From positions 14,719,501 to 14,783,500 of the forward strand of contig AP031355.1 in NCBI GenBank assembly GCA_037833965.1: DNA of 64,000 nucleotides, read 5' to 3'. Each line of letters opens with the position of its first letter. The stretch's first letter is position 1. Below are positions 1-11,765 of this stretch, piece by piece. This DNA is from Marchantia polymorpha subsp. ruderalis (lineage: Eukaryota; Streptophyta; Marchantiopsida; Marchantiales; Marchantiaceae). A model generated the notes under the pieces. That model saw only the letters and a list, made by a program, of their open reading frames with translations. It made no database searches and was not told the DNA's origin. The position numbers and the translations under genes were made by a program.

Positions 1-3000
1 CCCATCATACCCGTATCTATGCTGTACGTGGACCGATTGTCCTTGAAAATCTTCTCTGAAATCTATCAGATACTCGTTGACGTCACTCAAGAAAAATCCG
101 AAATGTTAAAGAATGTTAAGGCCGTTCTCTCTGCGTTTATGTCCCAATATAAGCGTATATGTAACTCCTGCGATGATGTTGTCACAAGCTGTGAACTATC
201 GACAGCTGGACATGGACATGCGCTGATAGTGCTTTATTCAGCATCACGTTCTTGTGGATACAGATCAGGACGAAGGGTATAAGATGATTTTAAAGCTTTT
301 CAAGGACTACGGTTTGCTAAGCCGACCGTCAAATCTTGACGGCAGTCCAGGGTGTGATATAGCAGCTGAACCTATTCTGAGAATAGAACCACAACAGCGC
401 CTCCATATTTACCTTCGGTTTTCATCTGTTTGCATTCGTTGGATTTAGCTAGACTCGACCAGATAGAGACAAAATCTGGCCTTCCAGTGACAGATTTGTC
501 TTACTTCACGAACAGAGGAATCACAAGGCATTCATACTGACTCATGATGAAGCGTGAGCCAACCAGGAAAGCCTTCCTTACGCAGTTTTCTCGTCCCGGC
601 GTAGGATATTAGAAAGTCTAGATTGCCAAGAGTTCCTGAAACCTCATAGGAAACTCCATAATGTTATGAGACTAGACACAGAGGTTTTATGTCGCATCTA
701 CACCTTCTCAGCTTCGAAGATCTCTTTATTCTACCGGAGCACCAGCTTTGTAAGTCATCAATCCAAACGAATACCTTATTGTACAAATAGTGATTCTTGT
801 ATTCTTTTCTACTGATTCACATCTTACAGAGCTCCGGCATTGTATCGAGAAAACTAGTCTACTCAGTCTAATGGCAAGAGTAAAAGAAATCATTTTCAGC
901 ACCAGCAGCTCTATCAGAATCAGAGATTCAACTAGCAGCTGATTTAGTTCTTAAGGCTACAACCAGCCAATTAAATCAGAAGCTCCCTATCGTAAATTGA
1001 CCCCGTGAGAAGATATTACGGTAGTTGCCCACTGTACATAAACGATAGTCATTTCTATTCCGAGCAAGAGGTAACCTAGATCAGAAATGCAGACATGGTA
1101 GACACGTATTTTTTCTTACGAGTTTGCTTGTTGTCAAAATCAGAGCAGCTTACTCTGCTAATGATTGAACTCAAGGACCGTGCAAACACTCAGAATCCAA
1201 CTCAACAATTTGCAAAGAGTCAAATTGAGGTTCTAGTCGCGGGTACTGAGTACGCTGTCTAATGGAGCATCTGCTTCATACTGAAGACGTCTGTAGGCTT
1301 GATGTCAGAAAGGAGTTGCAGTGAGCTTCAGGTTTGGCTTCAACGAGCTAGCGTCTCGAATTTCCAGAATTTCTCAAACCTGACTATGGAACTACAGCCC
1401 TGTAAAAAAATCTTGAACAGCATTAAGCAAGCAATTTGATGCCTTCAGCGTCACTTGCAGCCTGCACATGGAAATGAGAAAACACGGTTTCCTTTCCCGA
1501 GCTCGAGCAGCAAGTTCATCAAGAAGTATCCAGAGGATTTACTCAGACAACGCACGTGTCTCAGTGCCATGTGTCTGGCTGGATTAAGCGAGCTTCTCAT
1601 TTCCAGGCCACAATGGACACATTATGAGCAAATTTATTCAGCGCTATCTAAGGGCACCTCCCTCTTATTCCCCGTTAACTACAGTAGCTGTTATCATTTC
1701 GAGATCAACCCATTCCTCTTTAATAACGGATTCTGTCCTGCAAGCTATGGTACCATATCCTTAGCTGTCTGTACTTACAGTAGAATTTTACTCCCAACAT
1801 TTCGTCATAAGACTGAACGTGCGTCATCAAGCCATGTTATCATATCTGTAATTTGTTTACAATGTTTTCAGGTGCTGTCGGTACTCTACTCCACTAGTAG
1901 GCTTTTGCTTAACAGGAGTCATATGTGCAGGAAAAGGTGAGTTCTTCCTGCTCATGAATACAACACAATAAATACCTTTGATATTCATGTTTGCCAGTAT
2001 CGCAACGTGAGTTTAATTAGCTTGCCTTGGATATCCACATACGAACCCTACTAGCATATGCCTTTCGGATGCTTCGACATGGAATATTTATTTGCCGTTC
2101 TAGCTTTAATGGGGCTTGATGCTCTTCCCATACTTTTTGGGTACGTAATTGGCCACCACACTTATCCCATCTTTACTGCATGATTTAATTATAGGTATTC
2201 TGTGAGACGCTGGAAGCCTGAAACTCAGACTTCTTCTCGCTCAGCAAGTCCTGACAGTAGGAACCCTGCTATAGAGTACATTGTATAGTACACAAGGTGC
2301 ATGCTCTCCAGGAATTTCAAACAGATCACAAGGTTCTCAGGAGGGACTGTTTCATGTGAACACATATTCTCAATGAAGTACCTAATTTTCATCCATTTTT
2401 TATCACTGCTTTTGGGTTTGATCTCCACAATCTACAATTCCTAAAATGCTACGAGCGTACCTATTTGTGTCTTCTAGTAGTGCGTTAAGTGATAACTTCT
2501 TAGCCTATATATTAGTATTCAAGTTTAACCCTGAAATACTAAAGTGTACTTATCAAGTAAAGTCCTAGTGCTGTTAGGTTGTGCAGAGTCTTTTCACGTC
2601 TTTACAAGTCTTTCATGTTCCCCGCTTCCAACTATAGTAATTCCGAAAGGACCGGAAATTTTGGTTCTGTACAAATACCGTCTTCTACTCGTAGATTAGC
2701 GGTTAATTGCCTTCACTATGCGCTGGATGTAGTCAGGCAATAGCAGTATCAGGGCACATGATGTGTATTTGCGTCGGAATAACTTTACAACCACCAGCTC
2801 GACTAATTATTGCAAGTTCAGACTGCACCTAAAAAGAACACACAAATTAGATGAGAGATCGTCCCTTGTTTGCCCAGGTCACCTGCAACACCTGACTGAA
2901 GAAGAGTCAGTTGTGATCATCGACCTACCTCTGTTATACCAAACCAGTCAAAGCATCAGAATACATGCATGGCGCAGAAAGGCAATTGTCAGCACATCAC

Positions 3001-6000
3001 AAATTGTGTGAGAAACATTCTTCCATTCGTCAACTGCCAGCATCGACCTGAATTCTTTCATGATATCTGCTCAGAGTCAAGTTAGCTTGGACGTCAGACC
3101 ATCAAGTGCTTAAACCGGAATGCACACACTAGATCTCACAATCACGCGTTACAATCTGACTCCTCTCAGTGACGAAACATACATGGCTTCCCTTCTTCTT
3201 CTTCTTTCCCTCCAAATTCTCGAAATGGTTTATCAACAAAACTGCGAAGCTGTAAGAAAATGAAGCACCTCCCATCAATTCGCACTGTGCAGAAAGTAGT
3301 CAGGAATATGCCACTTTGACAACTCACGTAATGCATTCTTTCACAGGTTCGGAACCCAGCAATTCTGGTTAATCGTGTCTCAAGGAGTAGACCTGCGTAG
3401 ATTTGGTCTTTCCATGTGTTAGACATGCTTCTCACCCTTGAGTTAGCTAACACTTCGTAGTCTCAGTACTAGCCAGTCGCTGACCGCATGTTTTAAAGAA
3501 CCTGCAGCAGCATCTGCACACTTAACTTCACAGAATACGCACTTTTCCGCGAGAAGGTACGAGGTAATTCACAAGCTGGAAGATTTATGCCTGACCATCA
3601 TGCCCTGATCAAGCAGGCTCGGAAACCCGCACACAACAGCCGGCATACAAGCGAAACTCTGTCATGAACTCCTGCACTAATTAGCAGCAGCATCACGCAC
3701 TGTCTTGAAAGGTTCATAGATCAAAGTATAGAAGCTACTTACCAGAAACCAAACGCGCTAAATAGCACATTCACCGAGGCTCGTGGTCACATGCAAGGGA
3801 GTGGAAATGGAACCGCTTTTAAGTCTATCTCGTAATTAGGAGATATCAGGTTCAGCTGTCATAGACCTAAGTTCATAGCTATGACAGATGACTGTCGGAG
3901 TCGGACTTTATCGCAGACTAATCACATCATTTCAGGCGATTCTCCGCATGCCACACTCTGCATCTGAGAGCAAAGAACCGAAGGGTATGCGGAGTGTATA
4001 TATTTCACGCAAAGTTTAGCAATCCATCATCCTGGTAGATTCACTAATTTCACGATCTCTGTGCCTTGCACCTAATCACCATTTGCTGGATCATCCATTT
4101 TAGTAACTCATATTCCTCGAAGGAATCAAAAGCTCACCAACAATGCAAATATCTGCACAATCAAGAGTCAAAACAGTGACAGAGAGGACTCTGCACGCGG
4201 TGCTATTATCATGTCTACGATTAGATCTGAAGAAGTCCGCGGTGAGACTTATCACACTCGAGCTCAGGCTCTGATCCAGCTTCTGTACCTGCTTCTGACT
4301 CTGGTTGAAACCTTGTAAACTGACCTTTGATACAAACACCACATTACACGTGTAGATCATAGGCCTTCATGGGACATTATCTTCTTAATGATCTTGTACA
4401 TTGCATGGATAGCCCCTGATTCTTAGAAGAAATGTGAAGCAAAATTATTTGCATCTTTCATTCTCAGGAATCGGCATGCTCCCTTTCCATATTGAGGGCT
4501 GCCATACTCTCATCTACCTCATACTGGCCCTCATAAAAAGTCCAAAGTAAGAATTCATGTGAACACGGATAAAATCAACCCCAATAATGAAAAGAGAAAG
4601 CTTCCACATGTTTTGCTTTCTGCAAACTTAGAATTTCCAATTTTTTCCATTCCTCCTTCTCTGTTTTTACTGCGCTAGGTCGGAGAAACCAAGCAACTTA
4701 ACATGCGAATGAATGATTTTGGCAAAGTTCCCCGTTCTACTAATCTTTCACTTCTGATCAGAGGATCAGAAATGCTTATTATGTACGAGAATCGGACTCA
4801 AGGACGGTAAACCCTCTTGGAGCCGCAGAGCCGCAGAGCCTCCCGTAGCTTACACCGTAGGCCCATGGTCACCTGGGTCACGCGACCCGACGTTCTTTCA
4901 GCAATCTCTGCCCGTGACATTATGAGCTCGTACGGCCAGATTAGGAGCTACGGTATCCAATATCGACTGCAGCTCACAGGATAATCTAATGGTTCGAGCA
5001 CTGAGTCTTATTTGTACTCGTGTATTTCTCAAAGGCCACTGCATCTTACACCGAGAACCTCGGAACTCGTGCAAATGAAGTACTTGAGAACACTCTCTGT
5101 CGCACCAAATTTTATAGCACAGCAATACATCTGACACGGTTTTGATGGGGCTGAATGCACGCGTTGTACAGATCCAGCTTACGAGCCCTCGGGTATCATC
5201 CTCCTTGACATGCCGTTGTCAGGAACTTTGACACTCCGATTGATTTCTCGAGCGACATTTGTTCCGTCCCCATGCTATTTTCGTAGGAATCTCACCCTGT
5301 CAAATTAATTGTTCCAACCCGGAGTTCTAGGGCGTTTCAGGTCTGCCAGCAAGATTTTTATGTGAGACATAAAGCTTTTGAAGGCTTTTGAGACCAAGCT
5401 TAATTGTATGGTTAATGTTCTACTCACTAAGGCTCTATGGCAGTAAAGTGAAAGTTGTCTACTTGTTTGGGTTTTACTTGCGCATTTCCAAACGATAGAA
5501 GCAGGAGTTATTGACTTTGGATAATTTGATCTTTTTTATTGCTCGTGCTCCAACAAACACTCAACGATACGAGATCGTAGACAATTGACACTCTCATAGA
5601 GATTGTCACAAGGCTTGCAATGTCTACAGCTTAAGCAGAGTTGCCAGTGTACATATGAAAATAATTTGATAGAAACAATGTATATAACATTTCTAATGAC
5701 TTCACTACCCCAGAAGCATCTTTCTAATTTTCCTACCATGGACTGTAGAAATTTTAGGGCTGTATTTGTAGGTCCAAGACAGCAGTTTCTAGTGAAAACC
5801 CAAGTGCTTATACTTACAGTACAATTCAGCATTTAAAAGCCTATACGGGACTAAACTTGATCGAGTCTTGGAATTTCTAACTTTTGAAAGAGAAGTAATA
5901 CAATTTCAATGCTTATATTCCGAAACGACAATCGGCGAGCATACTAAAGTCAGAAGTGTAACAATGCAGTGGCTCATTTTCTTGGAACCGTCATATAACT

Positions 6001-6640
6001 AGCCTCCTACGTCTCATAATGAACTGACAAAGAGGGTTCATGTCAACTCATGATGTCCCAAACTTATGATGAGTCTGACGGATGAAATTTTCTCTTCCCT
6101 TCAATGCAAGGCTGCCGTTGTTTGAAGCGGATATTAACTATGCTCTGAGCTTTTTTATATGCATCAAAACAATATCTTCATTGCGAGGATATGGGTACCT
6201 TGCCCCATGGTACCTCTATGTTCGTCCTTGTACTTGATCGCGCTTCATCATTTTCATCACATTTTCTACCAGATTATTTAGTGCACCGCTCCCTCAATTT
6301 CTCTTTTTTTTCCTTTAAGAAAAATATTGAAACCTTTACAGTATCAAAATACTACTTCTGATCAGATTCAATTAACAAAAGGTACATCTCTAAAAAGCTT
6401 CGGTGGAATACAATGGGGAAAGGCTCCATTCAGTACTATGAACCTTTGACAGATATTAACTGTATGTCGCTTTCCAACGAGGAAATATTCAAGTACGCGG
6501 ATCTGCAGTGGAAGTGAAAACCTTCCGCTCATGATCTTCTCACTGCTCGTGGACCTCAGTTTGGAGTTTGGATGCTCAAGTACAAGTCAGTGAGCTCAAG
6601 AAAATCACGCAGTCCACAAAGATAGTATGCTACTTTTATA
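1..6640. other. Non-coding stretch, no recognisable gene
   Basis: I see no supported gene here. Reading frames are short and interrupted on both strands, and none resembles a known family or shows splice-compatible chains of exons. The longest open frame, 161 codons at 1455-1940 on the plus strand, has no recognisable domain. Base composition is mixed, around 40 percent GC by eye. A short tandem of GCCGCAGA-like units lies at about 4823-4842. The sequence could be old decayed transposon or intergenic DNA. Confidence 0.5.
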
Positions 6641-7140
6641 ATCTTTGGTTCCAATAACCAAACCAAAGTGATTCAGGTTGCCCCTTCATGGAGAAATAAA
6701 TATATATATATAAAAAAAAGTTCACTATTCTGGAGTTTGACCGTGGCATCAAACGGCCGAGTGTGATTCTATTATTGGTTTGGTCACTGTTAATCCAGTG
6801 TATATAAACGCAATATTTATATATATTTATATATAAACGCAATAACCTCAGCTCGTCTTCGTAGGGGCTTCGGTCCAAAGGAGAGAGAGAGAGAAAGAAA
6901 GAGGAAGAAAGACGAGAAAATCAGCCTTCAGCGTTGCCGCCAGCACAGCGTTCATTAGGAACAGAGTAAGATGTGTGTGTGTGGAGACTGAGTCTGGAGA
7001 CATTGTTCGGCCGGATCCGGCCACTAGCTGAATTTTCTTACATCCGGAACTTGACATAGATTTAATTTCCAAAATGAAGAGCCGGAATTTATAATACAAC
7101 ACATTTCTTTTGTATTTCTCTAGATTATCACACACACATC
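6641..7140. repeat. Low-complexity stretch: TA runs, repeated ATATAAACGCAATA and a GA tract
   Basis: A TA-rich run lies at about 6696-6720. The motif ATATAAACGCAATA occurs twice between about 6799 and 6845, separated by a TA-rich spacer. A GA/GAAA microsatellite follows at about 6879-6912. Nothing coding is supported. Confidence 0.6.
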
Positions 7141-9460
7141 TGTGCAGATTATTTCAATAGGAATTCAAGATGCTAGAGAACAATGAAATGTATATTTGAA
7201 CAACATGCAATTTATTTGCGATAATCCCGTTTAAGGCGCATTCTCGGTCAAGATTTCTACACATAATGTTATCTACGCAATTTGTACAAATGCAATGCAA
7301 TGATCGCTAGCCATGTATCACAATTTTCAAGTCATGTTCATAAGTAACATTCGCAATCAGAAGAAAATGTGAACTTCAGCCCCTGAAACCACAACACAGG
7401 ACTTTCTTTAATGAATCTAGCATTTTTGCATATATATATATATATATATATATATAATCATACTTTTGATTGTTATATAACAAACACATCGCATCAAATT
7501 CATGTGTGTTAAAAGCAATCCGATAATGGATTGCTAGTACAAGCATGCATCTTTAGTCTTAAATTCATCTTAACCATCTTCAGTAATTTTATTCCACGTA
7601 TCTCAAAGTAAAAACATTATAAATTTTAGTTGAAATTTTTCCTCTAGTAGACTTTAGGTTTTATAGTGATAAGAGTATAAATCGCACCTAGATTTGATTT
7701 TGTAGGAAATTTAGTCCTTTTTTAAATAATTAGAGAGAAATTTATAACCATTTAAAGATTTACACAAATCAAACTCAAATCTTCTTCTTTAAAGCAGTCC
7801 CAACTTTTTCCCAAAATTAAATTTTTTTTTGGTATTATGAGTTTTGTATCAGAATAATTTTTAATAAATAAGATTTAGATGATTATCTTTTACAAATTTT
7901 TTGAAAATTTATTGATTATATTAAAACTTCATATGATATAAATGAATATTATTTTTATCAATCTATCATTTAAATTCACTTTCAAATTATTATTTTATGT
8001 AAATTTAATTCATAATACATCTTTTTATTGACTCATAGCAAATTATATTTATATCAAACTTCACAATACATGTACTTTGTAGCTAAATATATATTGACAG
8101 ATATATAAATCATAAGAAAATTATTTCCATTTTGAGTTACAAAGCTTTCAATTTTTTTTAAGTAGTTGTCATCATAGTTATACTTTCAAAGCTTGACTCC
8201 AAACTAATGCAACATGCCATACTGGAAACTCAACTCTTATCATGAAACAAATGATTTTAATAAGGCATATATAGCTACTTTTACTAACTGCATCAGTAGC
8301 TCTTATAATTTTTCATATATATAATCATGCATATGTACATTCGTCATGATATAATTTCATAAGTTGTGATTAAAATTATACACCTATGTATCAAATAATT
8401 TTCACACTAATGAAAATTAAACAAAGAATCAATTTCTAATTTTTATTAAGATCAACATTGGATATTAAAATTTTTCATTATTAGTCATAAATTTACAAGT
8501 CATTGTAGATAGAGTTCATATTGCTCGGCTATTCATTGTCAAAAGAATGTTTAACATGACATATACTATAACATAGTATACCAACATTCGCAACTTCTGT
8601 TCGTCCGTAGTAGAACAAAATCAAGTAGCAAGTGGGATCCAGAAGGGTGCACTTTGCAGTACAATCTCTACAAAATCAAGTAATTCGGATGAGATAAGAA
8701 GTTTCAACAGAGTTAGGTTTGGTTTCATGGACCCACATAATTTTTTCAATAAGAAAACAAGTAACTTGATCGGATTATTTTAGCAGCCATCAATAATAAT
8801 CTATGGCAAAATGAAGATAGAATCTTTTTTTTCTATTTTCTTTTAGGTACTCGTTTATAGAGAGGTGAAGACAAGGATTTTATGAAGGCTAGTAACAGGA
8901 TGTCTACTTTTATACATAGAATTCGTTATTGTATCATTTGATTATACAGCCTTCGATGACGTCAAACCAGAAAGAAAATTTTCAAATTAATTTTTTTTTT
9001 GTAGAAAATGAGATTGAAATTCACAATGAATCAAGATAAAGTATACTGATCAACATCAAAACATAAAATCCTGTTGTGGTAAAAATCACCAAGAAATGAA
9101 TTTATTGCTATGGTTTCATTAGGTTCATCAGCTTCAGCCATACTTTTAGACGATATAAAATACTTCAGAGATTTTTCGACATAGAGAAGAGATGGGAAGA
9201 TTGAACCTCTTGAATACTCTTCAATGTTTAGGTGACGAGTTCTAAGTTGAGTTTTAAACGTGCATATTTAGTATGTATATACATACATACTAGCTGGCAA
9301 AAAAAGTGTTGCTTACGAGAACATTTTAACCTTATTGATAAGGAAAACACATTTTTTATGTAGGAGAACTTTCACAATGTTTCAAATGTCATTGCACAGC
9401 CATCGTATTTCACAACATATTGGCTAATGGATGATTTTGCTTGACCGTCTGCAACCTCAT
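7141..9460. other. AT-rich island with a (TA)13 tract
   Basis: This 2.3-kb stretch is far richer in A and T than its flanks and has no long open frames on either strand. An uninterrupted TA dinucleotide run lies at 7431-7456. No coding domains, terminal repeats or RNA genes could be identified. Similar islands recur at about 40.4-43.4 kb, 46.5-48.6 kb and 55.5-56.0 kb. Confidence 0.6.
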
Positions 9461-9479
9461 TTTCTCTGGTTTTCTATCT

Positions 9480-9487
9480 CCATGAAT
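9480..9487. repeat. 8-bp target-site duplication, left copy
   Basis: CCATGAAT directly precedes the left terminal inverted repeat of the 9488-9782 element. The same eight bases follow the right terminal repeat at 9783-9790. An 8-bp duplication is the length expected for hAT-superfamily insertions. Confidence 0.88.
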
Positions 9488-9782
9488 CAGAGTACTGCAT
9501 CACACCTAAAAAGCATACCCGATCCATGCCCACGTATTTTGCGCTTGTGGTACCCATACCGGACCCATATCCAAAGAGACAAAACCGAAACCCCAAACGA
9601 ACCCGTTAGCTCTGTGCGAAGTCAAAAAATACTCCACGACCTGTTTGCTGAGTAACCCTATTTCTAAATCACATTAAGAAAAGTCCAACCCGAAACCGAA
9701 CCGGACCTTTCTAGCTTGGTCCAAACCCGACCCATACCCATCGGTTCGGGTTTCGGGTATGGGTACCCGATGCAGTACTCTG
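9488..9782. mobile_element. hAT-type MITE, 295 bp, complete with TIRs and 8-bp TSD
   Basis: The element is bounded by perfect 14-bp terminal inverted repeats: CAGAGTACTGCATC at 9488-9501 and its reverse complement at 9769-9782. It is flanked on both sides by the identical octamer CCATGAAT. A CAG-type terminus plus an 8-bp duplication is diagnostic of the hAT superfamily. The interior has no transposase frame. It carries subterminal GGGTACCCATACC-like and CCCGAAACC-like motifs in inverted orientation, such as GGTACCCATACC at about 9549 and GGGTATGGGTACC at about 9755, as seen in non-autonomous plant hAT elements. It must have been mobilised by a transposase encoded elsewhere. The identical duplications and perfect repeats suggest a fairly recent insertion. 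It lies about 2 kb upstream of the kinesin start codon. Confidence 0.9.
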
Positions 9783-9790
9783 CCATGAAT
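9783..9790. repeat. 8-bp target-site duplication, right copy
   Basis: CCATGAAT follows the right terminal inverted repeat and matches the left-flank octamer exactly. Removing the element and one copy would restore the pre-insertion site. Confidence 0.88.
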
Positions 9791-10718
9791 CCAAGGAAGC
9801 AAAGTACAGTAATAACATCTTGAGAAGATAAACACTTCTCTTAAGCAGCAGAAGCTCCGTACTATGGAATATAGGTAGATTTGGCAAAAAAGCTTGCTCG
9901 CTTTCAACATTTGATTGCTCATCAATGGTAAATTGCAGAAGGAATGAAGAAAATTGTTTAGCATTTTAAGCGAAATAATAAGAGTATGTTGGAAAAAATC
10001 AAATTGAGTATGATTTTAATTGGTTCATAGGGGGTGGTCAGTTATGTCATGGTTACTAATTCGTCATATTTTTACAACAGATAAGACTGAAATCTTACAC
10101 CCACATATAAACATAGATTTCTATAACAGATGAAACTGACACATAAACATGAAATAACTTACACAGCATGATATGTAAAAACATGAAATGAATGGTTTGT
10201 TTTTTGGACAGTATTCAATGAATTAAAAAAACCTGAAAGGAAGGCCCCGTAAGCTTATCTTGCAGCTTGTCAGTCAGAAAGTTACAAGGATACGCAGAAG
10301 GCATGGAGAGGAAAAAAATTATGGTCTTTTAAGGTCAAACGGTTGTGTTGCCCAACAAATTGAATGCAGAGCCGTTGTTTGTGGACACCGGGTTATAGTC
10401 TTTTCTGCAAACTCGAAGGCAAGAACTGAATCGTCTCATCACGGCCATGTCAACAAACACCCAGCGCGCCCACGTCGGATTCGGGGGAAGACAAAACCCA
10501 GATCCGCAGGTCGCGAATCGAACGGACAAAACGGAGGCTGGGGCCCTCGGAGCCAGCGGAACGACAAGTGTCCAGATCGGGGAGTCCACGTGGGCAAGTC
10601 CACGCTTCGCTGCCCGCTCCAAGCAGTAAGGAGGGAGTGAGGTCGGACGCGTAGGTCTGACCGCGGCGCAGCAGAGACACATAAATGCTTCCGGCCGTTG
10701 GGACATGACCGTTGGACC

Positions 10719-10744
10719 GGGGGGGGGGGGGGGGGGGGGGGGGG
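10719..10744. repeat. Homopolymer run of 26 G
   Basis: Twenty-six consecutive G residues lie in the GC-rich upstream region of the kinesin gene. The run could form G-quadruplex structures. Runs of this length are also prone to sequencing and assembly length error. Confidence 0.95.
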
Positions 10745-11118
10745 CTCATGAAGCCTGCGTTTTTCGAATTTACGGCCGCGACAGTGTCTGCGCCGCTCTG
10801 CTTCGGCTTCGGCTTCACCGTCTCTCTCGGTCTCTCGTGCTCGCTCGCGGTTCTTGAGTCTTGACTTCATCGGAACGAAGCTCGTCGCCTGCCGGGAGGG
10901 AGGAAGGGAGGGATGGATCCCGAATGACCAGAATTTCCGCTCTGCTTCCGGTGTCAGATGGCATGACCTCTTTCCGGCCCATCTCTCACGTTCTCCCCGC
11001 AGACGGCAATCATCGTTTTTTGCGCTGAGAGCCGAGCATTCGGGGCAAGGTGTCGACAGGGGAAAGAGACTGACTAAATTCGGAGCTATTCAATTCGGTG
11101 GCAGAAAGAAGTCGGTCC

Positions 11119-11152
11119 TGTCGAGTCGAGTCGAGCTGAGTTGAGTTGAGCG
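11119..11152. repeat. GAGTC/GAGTT pentanucleotide tract
   Basis: Imperfect tandem copies of the pentamer GAGTC, then GAGTT, occur in the kinesin leader region. A similar short tract occurs at about 19133-19149. It is a simple sequence repeat with no coding role. Confidence 0.7.
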
Positions 11153-11765
11153 GGGAGGGATGATGGGCATATGCTGCTGCGCCTTCTCTCCAGCTGCGGA
11201 CTCGAGCATGTTGCTTCGTGAGGATCTCGCTCTGGAAGGAATGCTGTTTTCAGGGAATGTCGAAGGGATCTCCAATGTTTTGATCGACAAGGCCGTGCAT
11301 GGGAAGGGGAAGGAGGGTCTGGGTTTTTGACATAGGACATCGAAATTGCCGCAGCAGCGCAGTTTCGGGATGGGATGGATGGACTGGGATGGCAAGGCAA
11401 GGCAAGGCAACTCATGATGCATGGAGCTCGAGTACAGAATATCATTCCGCGATAGAGACTCTGCGAATAACTCAGCTGGATTGCGTCTGAGGACAGGTTT
11501 CATATAAACATAAAGGTTCGACGAGACAATTTCGAACAGGCAGGGGAGCATCCGCGTGGGCACGTATTTCTTCGAAGGTTTGAGGATATCAAGACATATT
11601 TGTCCCGTGACAGACACAGGAAGAAACCAGAGCGTGATTTTTCACGAATACGAGGAGCATTGTGAAGGACGGAGGGTTGACCAGGAGAGGCCAGCATGCT
11701 GCTGTGATTCGGTGTGACACCAGCATTGTTGGAATAACCGGAAGGGCAGGGCAGGGGAGATCACG

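Larger units (their letters stand above)
9791..11765 (+). promoter_or_regulatory. Upstream and leader region of the kinesin-8 gene
   Basis: This is the upstream region of the kinesin-8 start codon at 11766. It changes from AT-rich (to about 10,400) to GC-rich (10,440-11,000). The GC-rich part contains a 26-base G run at 10719-10744, CTTCGG triplet-like repeats near 10800-10815 and a CT-rich stretch near 10818-10835, which is common close to plant transcription starts. A GAGTC/GAGTT pentamer tract lies at about 11119-11150. Several ATG codons with short frames occur between 10,850 and 11,760, so upstream open frames or a leader intron are possible. The start site cannot be fixed from sequence. 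Long open frames on the minus strand here overlap one another in several frames and reflect high GC. Confidence 0.5.

Noticed and set aside
1455..1940. 161-codon plus-strand open frame
   Set aside because: No domain, no consistent composition bias, and surrounding sequence shows no splice-compatible extension. Probably a chance frame.
10335..10870. Several 120-143-codon minus-strand frames upstream of the kinesin gene
   Set aside because: Three frames are open at once on the same GC-rich stretch, including through the poly-G run as poly-Pro. This is a composition effect, not coding evidence.
11086..11617. 175- and 119-codon minus-strand frames in the kinesin leader
   Set aside because: They overlap in different frames and have no recognisable domain. 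The region is better explained as leader sequence of the plus-strand gene.
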